64,000 nucleotides of DNA from positions 1 to 64,000 of the forward strand of contig JAIVFH010000083.1 of NCBI GenBank assembly GCA_025765595.1, given 5' to 3'. This document shows positions 32,218 through 44,300 of the stretch, in pieces. The translations under genes were made by a program, and so were the position numbers. The notes beneath the pieces were generated by a model. It was not told where the DNA came from. It saw only the letters and a list, made by a program, of their open reading frames with translations, and made no database searches. Source of the DNA: Obelidium mucronatum. Its lineage: Eukaryota > Chytridiomycota > Chytridiomycetes > Chytridiales > Chytriomycetaceae. How positions within the stretch are numbered: the stretch's first letter is position 1; the number at the start of each line of letters is the position of its first letter.

Positions 32218-33846
32218 TCAAGATACCAAAAACTTGAAATTATCATAAAACTCCAACATGGGAATCTCTCCACTTTGCGTCCGCACTTTTTCCAAATCCA
32301 CCGCATTTTCCAGCAAGAAATCCTTCTGGGTTAAAACTCGCGGGATTCTGCCACCACCACCACCATCACTACTATTCCTGACTTGCTTCCCAATCTCTGA
32401 ATACATTTTCGCCATATCCTCGAAATTTGTGGGGAAAAAAATGTCAAACCAGCCTGGTTGAACAAGATACGTGGAGCAGGCTACCATGGTGCCTTTGTAT
32501 CGCGTTTGAACGACGGGCCCCAAATGGCCACGAACAGTGTCTGGAAGAGAATCAAAATCGGAAACAATGAGTCTGTGATTTGGAAAGTTGTTGTGTAGTT
32601 TCTCGAGGAATAGCTGGCCGATAAAAAAAAACCCAATTTGAGCACGGTTATACATTGTTAACTGCTTTTCTTTTACCATATTCATTGTTGGCAAGAATTC
32701 GCGTTCCGACAGATTCGGAGCAAATGGGAGTACTTGCTGGAGTTTCCGTAAACCTGGATGGGCAAGAACAGGTGGCCGTTTCCCGTTTCTCCAACTTTTT
32801 CGAAGATCCAGGTATCGTTTGATGATGGGATCTGTTAAGGGTTCAAACGCTTCTTGGTAGTCTCCGTCTTGGTCAACGAGCACGATTCCTTGAACGGGTG
32901 TTCCACTGGGGTCCTGAGTGTATCGAACAACGTCATGGGAAAAGTTGTCCTTTTTATGGTTTGGATGTTTCTGGGTTCAGGTAGTGTATTGTGGAGAGCG
33001 CTTGGTGCAAGGAGATTGAGACACTCACAATAACTTCCATTGCAACAACAAAACAAGGATCCTCGACAACATTGCCCCAATCAAAAATGGATTGATTGAT
33101 AATTTTAGCCTTATGCTGCCGCCGCCCTTGATTCCCCAGGTTCACAACAACTTGGTCTCCTTTACCACGATTAGCACCAGAAATACGTTTCTCTTGAGCA
33201 CCAGCAAGTTTCGAACTGATTTCAATGATGGTATACTCTGTTTGCGCGTATACTTCAGGAAACCGGTCAGCCAAGAAATCCAAAATATTCCTCGCCAATG
33301 TTCCATTTCCAGCCCCAATTTCGAAAATCTTCAACGGTTGACTGTGATCATGTTCCTTGACGATATAATTTGCCAATGCAAAGCCATAGTGGGGTTTAAA
33401 CAGCTCTGTGGGTGTGTGCCAGACTTGACGAACTGTTTCATCCAATTCACCGCGTTTTTCAAAATCTGAATAGAGATGCGCTATTTTGTTCATGAATTCC
33501 AAGTTATCTTTGATGGAATTGAAGGCAAAGCCGGTTTCCTCTTTGACGTTGAAGATGAGGGCATTCTTTTGAAAGTATCCGTAGTTTGGATTGTAGAGGG
33601 CATCGTGGATGAACGAGCGGGAAGAAAGTCGGGCAGAAGTAGGCGGTGATTGGAGAGCAGCCAGGGATGCTTGGGAGTAGACAGTGTGGACAGTGTGAGT
33701 TTGTTGTATTGGCTTATCGTCTTTGGCCAGAGTGTCCCTGGCAAAGCGTCAGAAGCCTCTAATGAGAAATAAGCGCCTTACCAGTAGTTTCCCTGGCAAA
33801 TTGCCGATGAATGCAAGGGTCGCAGCTGTCTTCGAAGAGCAATCAT
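32218..33846 (-). CDS. NDUFAF7: NDUFAF7-type mitochondrial complex I arginine methyltransferase
   Basis: Exons 33846-33782, 33737-33029, 32949-32677 and 32613-32218. The N-terminus MIALRRQLRPLHSSAICQ is a mitochondrial presequence. Then SFIHDALYNPNYGYFQKN, KPHYGFALANYIVKEH, the SAM-binding FEIGAGNGTLARNILDF, YTIIEISSKLAGAQEKR, EVI-DNFSHDVVRYTQD, and the C-terminal RLIVSDFDSLPD. The family (MidA/DUF185) dimethylates an arginine of NDUFS2 during complex I assembly. The start codon overlaps the 5' end of the divergent syntaxin gene through the shared CATG at 33844-33847. Confidence 0.92.
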
Positions 33847-33885
33847 GTGTTTTTACTCAACGAAAGAAATAAAAATAGAAGCAAA

Positions 33886-35223
33886 AGTAAGTCTCTGTTC
33901 TCTCTTGCCGCAAGCATTAACGCTTTATCGATCATCGCTCTTTGCAGTGGCCAGAGACCGGACTGCCGCCTTCAAGGTGACTGCAAGCGACAGTGTTTTG
34001 CGCCTAACCACACTGAACAACGACACAGGGAAACAACGCTCCAGCCAGCAGCTGGGAGGACCGCTGTGGCCAGCACGCCAGCAGTACCCGCCCCAGCCGC
34101 AGTCCGAGCCGCTTGCCAGGCCCGATGCGCTGCTGCTGTCTCCAGCCTCTGACATGGACACGTTCTACCGCCAGCGAGACCTGCTGACTCAGTACATTCA
34201 GCCGCATCGAAGCAAACATCGAGCAGATCAGACAGCTGAATGTCAGGGCGCTGCAGGAAGTCAACCAGCGCAACGCCGATGGTGAATACCAGGCGCCACT
34301 TGCTTGTCTAAGCCTCATTGTAACCCTCTCCCCGTCCAAACAACATATAGTCTTGAAAAACCAACTGGAAGCATTAACTGCTGAAACCTCGAAAATTGTG
34401 CAATTCTCTCGTGATGGTGTCAAAATGTTGCACAGATCCAGAAAGGGCGACAAGAACATTCGAAAGGGCCAATACAACTTTGTTCTTCAGAAACTGCAAA
34501 GCGTCACTCGCACCTTTTTGGAAGTCCAGAATAACATTAAATTGAGCAAGCGTGATCAGATTGCTAGACAGTATAGAATTGCGAGACCGAATGCTTCAGA
34601 TGCTGAGATTCAAGATGGTATAACCGGTCTTTTGTTTTGCGTTGTTGTGATTTCTTAACTCATTTTATCGTTTTTAGCAATCGATTCTGGAAGAACGGAT
34701 GTATTCAATGAAGTCATGTTGTCTTCTCGTATTGCCGACCAGCAACGAGTCTTGGGTGCTGTCCAAGATCGTCAAAAAGAGTTGGAAAAGGTTTTGAGAA
34801 GCATGACTGAATTGCAAGAAATTATGGTAGAAATGAATGCTTTGATTAATGTGAGTTGCGAAACCCTACTGCCGAAGGCGGCGTTCATTCTATTTTGCAA
34901 TGTCCTACCGTCTTGTACACTGTCACTACCGACGAAGGCGTGCTCTACTTTGTACGATCTTCCTCCCGCGGTATAATCTTGTCTTGCATGGTTAACACTT
35001 CACAAACACACCACAGAGCCAACAAGACATGATTGACGAAACAGAAGCCCAAGTAGAAACCGCAGCTATTCACATGAATGACGGTAGCACGCAATTGACA
35101 CACGCAAACAAGAGCGCCGCGAAAGCAAGACGAACCAAATGGATTATTTTCTGGATCGTGCTTGTCTTGGTTCTTATCGCTGCTGGTGTCATTGCCTATG
35201 AAGTTATTAGCAACAAGAAGTAG
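33886..35223 (+). CDS. Plasma-membrane syntaxin (Sso1/STX1-like Qa-SNARE)
   Basis: The start codon appears split: exon 1 ends in A at 33886 and exon 2 starts TGGCCAGAGACC at 33948, giving MARDRTAAFK. Further exons: 33948-34281, 34351-34617, 34678-34850 and 35017-35223. The helical Habc part includes RIEANIEQIRQLNVRALQEV and IRKGQYNFVLQKLQSVTRTF. The SNARE motif runs ELEKVLRSMTELQEIMVEMN to SQQDMIDETEAQVETA with the central Gln. The C-terminal anchor is WIIFWIVLVLVLIAAGVIAY. It mediates vesicle fusion at the plasma membrane. Near 34190 the frame must change: either one base is wrong or a 40-nt intron (GT at 34159, AG at 34198) is removed. Intron 4 contains the GC hairpin ctgccgaaggcgg. Confidence 0.9.
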
Positions 35224-35376
35224 AAAAAGGCTCTCAGCCTTTTGCCTGTGTCTGTTTTTTTTCTTCTTTGTGTTTTCTTTCTTTTGAATCTTTTCTCTTG
35301 CGGGTATTGCGATTTCCTTTATTACCTCTTTTTTTCAATTAAAACAAGTCTTAAGTATACAGTAGTCCTTGAACTT

Positions 35377-36038
35377 TTATTCTCTTGTATTCCTGACAAT
35401 CTCAATCGCCGTGACTTGTGCATTGATACATCGCAGTTCCAACACCAGCCTATCAAAGTTATTTATACTTTCCAGACATTGCCGTTCATTTTGAAGCTCA
35501 GTTACTATATTTTGCGATTTTAGATTGTAACACAGACCGAGACGAAAATCAATCCACACACTCTCACATCGATTCCTTTTGAATTTGATGTGGCTGCCCT
35601 CAAATTCATATCGATTTCTGCCAGATTGCGACAATTCTCAAAGTTTGAAGCAGTGGTGCCAAATGGTGATGAACGATTTGCTGGCAATGAAGCTGGCCGT
35701 TGCTGCCACGGCGGATGGCAGAACATTTTCGTGATCAACAGGTTTTGGAATAGATTGAAGCGAAATAGCCGGATTAAGTGGAGGTGGTTGAAAGGAGTCA
35801 AGTCGGATAGTATGACGGGCAAGAGAAAGTTATCTTTGTTGTTGACGAACCCCAACGAATCGCGAAGGTAAACTGCATCGGCACATTCACAGCCACGGGA
35901 ACCTGGGTCCCACTTCATTAAATTCACGTAAGCACATTGAACATATTGTTGCCTTTTTTTTTTGTTTTCTTTGGAAAGCTGCTTTCCCACGAATTTCCCA
36001 CATTGTTGAGGCAGCAAAAGACAAAGTGTTGGCGCCAA
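35377..36038 (-). CDS. Possible small uncharacterised gene, structure unresolved
   Basis: Two overlapping minus-strand open frames cover this stretch: one of 172 codons (36038-35520) and one of 85 codons (35634-35377). The downstream one (ELQNERQCLESINNFDRLVL, then VTAIEIVRNTRE) looks like a coiled coil and ends before AATAAA-like sequence of the syntaxin 3' side. A third frame around 35690-35800 also reads smoothly (SLQSIPKPVDHENVLPS). This suggests a spliced gene or one with frame errors. I do not recognise a family. 35224-35376 is the AT-rich 3' flank of syntaxin with nothing evident. Confidence 0.3.
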
Positions 36039-36132
36039 ATTATGTGTACCGTGAAGAACGAAGATTATAAATATTTTTATAGAATATTACATAGAGAGTA
36101 ACTTCATTATATAAATAATAAATAAATAATTC

Positions 36133-38887
36133 ATGGTCTCTATCCACTTTTGTCCCTCCCTTGCAACTAAACCAACCACACAGAAAGACGCAGCACCTGA
36201 AGACGTTGATCGGATTGTCGCAGCTTATCTGCGAGAAAGAGGTTCGCTTTTGGTTGATCAACAAGGATGAAAGGGATGGACTTACTCTCTATACAAAAAC
36301 AGGATACAAACACACCGAAGCCGCTTTGGCCAATGAAACAAAGAAAAGTAACCGTAAGCAAAGCGCATGTGATTGGCGATGATGACGATGAAGGTTATTT
36401 GCACAAAGCCTCTGACACAAAACACAAATAACGGATCCCTCTCCCATCATCAGATGAACAAGTTCCAAGTGTACCCGAAGCGTCAATTCCAGACTTTATT
36501 CTGTTTTATTCAGAAACGGAAGCGAATAATCCATCAGCCTATGAATACAGTTACGCGAGATTGGGGAGATGGGTTAAGGACTCGCTGGAAAAGTATCGGG
36601 TAATGTTTAAAACCGACGATATTCAAGAGTCTCCGTTTATTTCTTTTGGGGGAGGGAAAACTCTGCTCTCATTTGCGGATGGAAGTACTGATTTGCCAAC
36701 CTCTGCATTTGACACACAGGTTGAACTAAGTACAGTATTGTTCCCTCTATTCGCCCATGCGTATTTGGATTTGGTTTCTCGTTCAATGGGAGAGCAAGGT
36801 TACATCTCAACCACAAAATGCATTTCGACTCACTCAAACCCGTTCCTATATTTTTAACTATAGCTCGTCATTTTATGGAAACATACCGAAAGGATCATAT
36901 GGATATGCATTCTCTTGACGTAACTCGCCTAGCATCTATCATGACTTCAGATCAAGTCAAATCAAACGAACTGGCGATCCAGTTCATGACGAATAGATAT
37001 ACAGTTCGAATGAGTCGTTATGCGTTTGAGCTCTTATTGTCGTTCTTGCAGGTCTGGTAGTTGACTTGCAGCTGGCGATACTGACAGCCCTTTGAACAAA
37101 ACAAAAGGACAACAAATTCATGCTTCTAACGCGTCTATTGAATCGCCATGTTACAATCAGAGTTGATAATGAGAGACCCGCGGGAGATATTGTTAGGGAT
37201 GAAGGTGTTGGTTTAATTGGACTAAACCCTTCCCAACTCGAACAACACAACAACCAACCCGTGTTATTGGGCGCGTTGCCAACGGATCCATGGATGGTAC
37301 AAGAACTGGATTTCTACTTGAGAGACGATGTGAGGAATTTTGTACCCGGTTTTCAAATATCCTCAAGTCCCAAAAAATAGAAATTCGACAAGGAACCTCA
37401 CAATGAAGAGCTCCGAAAGCTCATCAAACGAGAAGGAGACCCAGACGCACCGAATCGAGATGATGTCCCCATGCCGCCTCCGAAATTCTCAGACGTCAAG
37501 AAGGAGTTGGAGGCCTTGAAGGAAGCAAGAGAGCAACTCTCGAAAGCTAGTGTTTCTATTACCGCGCCATCGATTTGTTGTTATACATTTCATAACACTT
37601 ATGACACGTGAGTATCGAGGTGTCTTTCCTGAACTCTAGAGAGATACGAAAAGTTCTAACACTTCCTACCACAAAGATTGACGTGTTTGACTTCATCTTC
37701 GGATAATTCTCTCGTGATGGCTGGATTCTCTGAATCTATTTTAAAAGTGTGGAGTCTGAAGGGCGAAAAGTTGAAGAGTCTAACTCACAATGCGAACAAA
37801 GGTGCCAAGAGCCTTTTTTTGTTTGCATTCGCTCAGTATTTATCTTTTCATTATAGATGTCATCCGAGAAGTCGAAGGATCCGATTCCAAACGCCTCGTT
37901 GGCCATTCAGGACCCGTATACGCTTGCCGAATCAGCAATGACAAGAAATTTGCTCTATCATGCTCTGAAGACACAACCGTGCGGCTCTGGAGTCTCGATA
38001 CGTATTCCAACTTGGTCGTGTATAAGGGCCACAATTATCCCGTCTGGGATCTCGATTTGAGCTCGAATGATGTGTATTTTGCGACAAGTGGGTTTGATCG
38101 AACGGCGCGGTTATGGAGGACGGATATGATTAATCCGCTGAGGATTTTTGTGGGACATGATTCAGATGTGGATGTAAGATTTTTTCGGATGCTCTTTGTT
38201 TTATTGTAGCCCTGGGTTGAATTTGTGATTTATAGTGTGTTAAGTTCCATCCGAATTGTAACTACGTAGCCACTGGTGGCGGAGATGGTGAAGTTCGCCT
38301 TTGGAATATTCAAAAGGGAAATAGCGTGCGAATTATGAGAAGCCATATCGGTCCTGTGATGGCGCTGGCGTTTTCTGCAGATGGAAAGATGCTTGCATCC
38401 GCTGGTTTGTTGTGCTTTGTATTTATGAATCAACACTACTTGTTCATGCCCTTTTCAATAGGGGAAGACTAAGACTGTTAAGCTGTGGGATTTGGCTTCT
38501 GGTCGTTTGATGAAGAGTATGGTGGGGCATACGGATACTGTTTATTCGCTTGCTTTCAACAGCGATGGAAGCCAGTTGGCGTCTGGAGGTGCAGACAACA
38601 GTGTTACGATATGGAATCCACGCAATTTAGAGGTTGATGGAGCTGTGGCTTCATCTGGAGAGTTTGGTGGCGGGTTGGGAGGTCCTCGGGAAGACGTTAA
38701 AGAGCCAAAGGTTGGTTGATCAGGAAAATTATTTCTGGTTTTCTATTTTTAATATCTTTCTTTTGTGTGTGTTTATAGCTCTCCTGAAATGGTAGGACGG
38801 TTCTTTACGAAAAAGACCCCCATATTTGATGTTAGTTACTCTCGATCGAATGTTCTTCTCGCATTTGGACCGTTTTTGACTTCTTGA
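36133..38887 (+). CDS. TAF5: TAF5, WD40 subunit of TFIID/SAGA
   Basis: Domain order: LisH (DVDRIVAAYLRERG then YKHTEAALANETKK after an intron), the TAF5 N-terminal helical domain (IPDFILFYSETEA, YARLGRWVKDSLEKYR, LFPLFAHAYLDLVSRSM, YAFELLLSFLQ, LLNRHVTIRVDNERPAGD), a linker (DDVPMPPPKFSDVKKELE), then about six WD40 blades. The blades include LVGHSGPVYACRISNDKKFA, GHNYPVWDLDLSSNDVYFAT, TGGGDGEVRLWNIQKGNSVR and GHTDTVYSLAFNSDGSQLAS. The end is KKTPIFDVSYSRSNVLLAFG. About ten exons. The first codon is uncertain: an exon holding only ATG (36133-36135) before the 36184 acceptor would give MKDAAPEDVD, but its donor is weak. The last exon needs one extra base to stay in frame. Confidence 0.92.
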
Positions 38888-38926
38888 TCATAATATAATT
38901 ATTATTGTTTATTCTATATATACATT

Positions 38927-39949
38927 TTATGTTGACATCAACAACCAACGAGCAATTGGTGTGTGGAAAAAATGCCAGGACCGTTTGTTACATGAATCAA
39001 ATCTGATCCAACCAAACGCGGACAACATGCTTCCATTGGCAACTTGAGAAACAATATCTCTATCCATTTCTGTCAAGAAGAGGCCAACATTGTCTACGCC
39101 CAAGTACAGATACTCCAAAGCAACAAGGCAAGCAATCGCATCCATAGAAGCTCCAGAAAGCATATTCCCACAAAGAACTAACTCCTTGAGTCTAGTCAAA
39201 TTCCCAATCTCGTGTGGAATTTTGCCCTGCAGCTTATTGTACCCTAAATTGAGAACCTCCAACAGTTTCAACTCGCAAATCTCACTCGGGATATCTCCTT
39301 CCAGGGAATTACAGCATACGTTGAATTCAACAAGATTTTTCAAATTGTGGATGGTTGAAGGGATTGTTCCAGAGAGGTTGTTGTGAGACAAGTCCAGCCG
39401 CTTCCAATCGAGACAATTGAGTAATCTCGTGTGGAATATAAGCCAATCAGAGAGCAGCGACTCAAATGCAAGGTTTTCAAAGAATGCAGAATGCCAATGA
39501 AGGGTGGTATCGAGACTGGAATGGACCACCTGTTGCTCCACTGCAAAGGTCTCCAGTTTCATGCAAAGCACATCATTTCAGTAGCAGAATGCTGGTAGCT
39601 TTCGTGGTCCAAGAAAGAGGAATGGAGTTACTACTGAACGTGGCGACAGGATTCTTTTTGAAAGTTTGACAGATTCAACGTTGCAAAGAACCGACTTGTG
39701 GTGCAATAAAAGTGTGTATGGTCCGAGAGAGGCGGCAGCAGTCTCAAAAGTTGCTTTGGATCGATCCAGCTGAAGATGAATTCAACGAGTTCAAGTGGCA
39801 ATTGAGACAGGGAGGTTGGTGTTTTTAGTGATGATGCTTGGGACTGTTGGAATGAGCCCAGATCGATTGCTCTTCTTTGCTCTCCAGAAACTCTTCTTTG
39901 TTCCTGCTTTGTGGTCTGCCTCACGCATCGGCAGTTTAAGAACGGGCAT
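38927..39949 (-). CDS. LRR protein with plant-type repeats and F-box-like N-terminus (copy 1)
   Basis: An upstream segment reads LSQLPLELVEFIFSWIDPKQ, an F-box-like helix pair, followed by SRFFATLNLSNFQ. The downstream frame (39571-38927) holds at least four LRRs of the form LSGTIPSTIHNLKNLVEFNV, LEGDIPSEICELKLLEVLNL, LQGKIPHEIGNLTRLKELVL. This is the L-x-G-x-IP consensus most often seen in plants. The two parts are in different frames and separated by an unclear stretch (39640-39570), so an intron or base errors are present. A paralog follows immediately upstream (40087-41166). Function unknown; ligand binding or ubiquitin-ligase adaptor is plausible. Confidence 0.55.
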
Positions 39950-40086
39950 GGTGTTGGATGAAATTTTTTGGGAGAAAGTCAAAAGGGAAAGCCAGAAAAC
40001 TGAAAAAAGATAAGAGATATCGAAAGAGAGCAAATCAATCTACTGAATTATCGCTAGGTTTATATTGTAAAAGAAACTGATAACGC

Positions 40087-41166
40087 TCAAGAATTAACGG
40101 CCACTTTGAATTTGTTTCCCTTCATCTCGCACGCGACCAAATTCTCTAGCAGTGAAATTTCGAGTGGAACTGGACCCTCCAATCGATTGTTTTGTAAAAA
40201 GAGATACTGCAAGTTCACTAAAGCCCCGATTTCAGCTGGAATGGGCCCCTTCCAGCAAACAGTCAGATAAGTAAACTTGGCGCAATCGCTGCAATTTTCC
40301 TATTTCAGTCGGAATCTTCCCTTGAAATCTGTTGTATCCAAGATTCAGATATGTCAGCTCTTTGCAGCTGGACAATGTCCGTGGAATCTCCCCTTCGATT
40401 CTATTGCTGTGCAGATTGAGAACTTTGAGATTGACCAAGTTCCCAATCTCTTCAGGAATCGGTCCTTCAAGCGCGTTTTCATGGAGTTTCAGACTTTCGA
40501 GTTTGGTTAATCCAAAGAGCTCCACTGGAATATATCCAACCAAACCAGAATACGAGAGATCGAGATGGATGATCTCACTCAAAACTCCGATACTCGGCGG
40601 AATACGTGCTCCAGGATGTTTCAGTGTCCAGTCGATACTTATTCGTGACTTGAGCTTTCGGTCGATATAAAATTGTTGATAATTGGAAGGCCAGTGGAAC
40701 AACATTTGGTCCATCTCAGAAGCGCCTAGAGACTCAAAATCTTGTTGGTGGTGGTGGGGAGCCAAGTGTTGATCCAAGGTTGAGTCTTGCAAAGTGGCGT
40801 GATGTCAACATAGGTGTTGAAGCCCTTTGACAACTGACGAAGCTTGAGAGCCTGACGCGGTGGCAACAGACTGCAAATATATTCCAGAACTTCAGTTGGA
40901 AGATCATGAAGCTGTGTGCCATTGCACAGTTGGCTGTGGAAGGGCAGGGATATGTGCAGGGACAACTGATTCAGATAAGCAGTCATCTGGTGGATTGTTT
41001 GATCAATACCCGACAAGTGCACTTGAAAAGCAGATAGCTTAGATTGAATCAGGGCAGATCGAAGCCGTAACGCAGACTGGAGATGTTCATGCGCCGATAG
41101 TGACAGCGACATAAGGGATTCTTGCTGCCCAAAGTCGAAGGGGAAAGCTTGTAGTTCCAACTGCAT
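40087..41166 (-). CDS. LRR protein with plant-type repeats and F-box-like N-terminus (copy 2)
   Basis: Starts MQLELQAFPFDFGQQESLMS with a helical N-terminus. Then comes an F-box-like segment (LHDLPTEVLEYICSLLPPRQ), a frame change near 40800, and LRRs: GARIPPSIGVLSEIIHLDLS, LVGYIPVELFGLTKLESLKL, LEGPIPEEIGNLVNLKVLNL, IEGEIPRTLSSCKELTYLNL, FQGKIPTEIGKLQRLRQVYL. At 40245-40248 an extra base in a run of four C (plus strand) makes the frame stop early. Removing it gives two more perfect repeats (LLEGPIPAEIGALVNLQYLF, LEGPVPLEISLLENLVACE) ending at 40087. I take the longer version as correct. Confidence 0.65.
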
Positions 41167-41398
41167 TTAGTGTCTCGTTATTCTTGGATCTGAGATTTTG
41201 TGAGCGTTTTATCTTGCCAGAGATGGTCCAGCCAGATAACGAATTCTGTGAAAATCTTGAGAACGCCACCCAACATTAATAATATTATCTTCCCGTCAAC
41301 TGGTCTTCTGTACCATTTGATTAATTGACAATAATTGTAGTTTATATTTATATGATTCAAGCTTCCAAAATTTGTAAGATAGTACAGAGACAGAGGTT

Positions 41399-44300
41399 TT
41401 ATTCGATTGAAAGCATGTACTGTTTGCGAGATTCGCATTCCGCCACAAAAGCAGAGGCAGATTGCCCATTCTCGAATTCTAGTATAGCTTTAAAATTGTT
41501 CTTGGTCAAATATTCGTATATCGTAACTTCGTGCTTTCCATTCTCATGTTCAGTATGCTTGATTTGCACACTTGACTCAATTCTGAATGAATAGACTTTA
41601 TCGAGAGTTGCAATCGATATCCATGTACGGTTGTGTAAATTGCTAAAGTAAAAAACTCCATGAATCCAAGGATCCCAGAGCAACTGGAACTGCGACGGTT
41701 TGGCTTTCAGGACATGGATTCCTGGCTGTGATATTCATAACAAGTCAGAACCCAGAACACTGGGAAACAAAAACAAATTTCTTACAATTTGGACTGAATG
41801 ACATGTTTTATGCTTTTTTCCGGTTGGTGCTGCTGCCTTTCCTCCTTGAATCGGCCTCACGACCTTCAACTCACTTGCAGAGCTCTGTTTAATGCTTCCC
41901 GCACCAGGTATACCGCTTTTTGATATGTTCGTAGTTTTTACTGCCGCGGCAATACTTGATTGGCCCTCGTTCATTGAATCAACTCTTCCACTGCCGTTTG
42001 TTCCATTTTTGGACTCTGTCGCACTTGAGCTCTTGAGTTGCTTTCGCAGCAGCCCCTTTTCAATCACGCGATCATAGATAACTTCATACAGCTTTTTCCC
42101 AAACAATACCGTTAGTACCAAAGTGGTACCAATCCAGATGAGGACGACTTGCATCAGATCCAACGTTTTTCGACCATTTGCTGGGAATATTTGAAGTAAA
42201 GCCGCGATTGCCCCTATTGCAACACAGATGGCTGCAAACAAGAAAGAAAAATAAGAAATAAAAACACTTGATCAGCTGGTAGGCTTACTAATCAGAGCTG
42301 GGGATTCATTGTAAATCGGGTCTGCATTCCGAAGAAGAAAAGCAAGAACTGGTAATGAAATGTGAACAAGAGTGGTGAAGGCAGTAAGCAATGGAATCGT
42401 CAATTCGCCTGCTGGGTCTTTGCTCTTGCAAACATCAAACATGAATTCATCAGCAATAACGGTTTTTAGATACGTCTCGGAGCGCATTGACCAATACACC
42501 AACAGTCCCTTTAAAATATTGTTTTTTTTTGAGCCTATTGAGAATTGTGGTCAGCAAAAACAAACCGTTTGACCCAGAACTGCAGCTGCTATCCCAATAC
42601 GATTCATTAACGTTAAAAACTTTCCATCCAATCTCTTTTTAGAATTGAGAATCGTATACAATCGAGCGTTTTTTGTGACTACTGGAATAATCATGAACAT
42701 GTAACCCAAAAGTAGGAGCCAAATTCTTGTTTTGCAATGAGAAAGTGTGACATCTCCGATATAGAACAAGATGGAAGTATAAGTAAGCAGACTTCCAGTG
42801 AGAGTCACCAGGCATTCCGGTACTGATGCCATTTTTACAATTTTCTCATTCTGATACTTAATCAAGAAGGCAATAGTGGCAACTGATATAATAAGACCAA
42901 TTATAGTGAGAGCGAGCATTGTTTGTCCAGATGATGATGACAGGCCGTTTGAGCTCCATGTCATTATCGTCATGGGTGGCCCATCAGCTGGGGGAATACT
43001 GGATCCTGGAATACAGGGAAATTGCGATTAATATAACATGGAAAACTAACATTTCCGTGGTTTCGAACCTCCAAAAAATACTGGAGGCGGATTTGTAAAC
43101 TGGGTGTAGATTCCAGTGAGTTTATCAATTTCACCAAACCACGGCTGGCTTCCGTCTTCCCAAAATGATTGATTGAGCGAAATAAAGATGGTTTTACTTT
43201 GTTGTTCATATTGAAATTGAAAATCAGATTAGAAACCCAACAAAAAAAGCAACTCACGCTCCGACATCTCCGTATTTGTCAATACGCATAGGATTCATCA
43301 ATGTTCCCTTGAAACCTATAATTGCGAAATTAATTTGGCATGGTAGAACTTCTCAAAATTCGGAGGTATACCTGTGTTCGCAAAAGCCGTGTAATTCAAT
43401 TGAGATTGGAGCTGTCTAGCGCCCAACATCGCAGGAGTGTATGTCGGATTCTTTTTCAAGAACTGATCTAGGCCATACAACATTGTTCCCATACAATCGT
43501 AGAATCCAGAGTTTGTCCAAGTGAACCGCTGGATCTGATACCTTTTCATTGTTTTCAATGTCATGGTTCTTTTTTAACGTGTATGTAGACATCACTCACT
43601 TTAAAGGATTGGCAGCGTGAAGCTCGTTCCACGTTGAGGTGACTGCTATCAAGTCTGGATCTGTTTTCGGGACTGCCATGGGTAACGGGTAGATCATGCC
43701 GATAATATTGTCCAAGCGAGGATCCGGCCCGCTTCCTGCATTTTGGACATAAGTGTTAAAATGGAAGAAATATATTTTTTTGAAACCAACCACTGTAATC
43801 AGGTGGATATGGTGGCTGTGTACTGAACCAGACGTGATTGGGACTCATCAATCCAAGTTTTCTATAATTAAAGTTTTTTTAAAAAAAAGTTGAATTATGA
43901 ACTTTGGAGGAATAACCTGGCCAATTCCGAGAGGTAATACGCGTTGGACCATGCCTGAGTACACAGAATGACATATCTCGCATCAACTCGCTTGAACTCG
44001 TTTAAAATATCAGAAAAGTCGAGATCTTCGTGATTGCCGTGGTAATTTCGTTGTGACAAAATGATTATGTTGTTGGAAAACATTGCCCGTTTCACATCCA
44101 AGCAAGCTATATAATTAAGTTGGAAGCATGAGATATACCTACATTTCGATATAAAAAAAGAGAAGAGAATCACCTCCGGTGCTCTCAATGTCATCAGCAT
44201 CATAGACAATGGCCACTCGCCGAACCTTCCAAGGTTTCAAAACGGCAGCAATGTCATCTCCCCATCGATTCGAAAAGGTTACGCGGAAAAAGTAAGGATA

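Noticed and set aside
43050..43075. tRNA-like GGTTCGAAACC on the minus strand
   Set aside because: No acceptor or anticodon stems could be formed around it, and it falls inside a receptor gene at an exon/intron edge.
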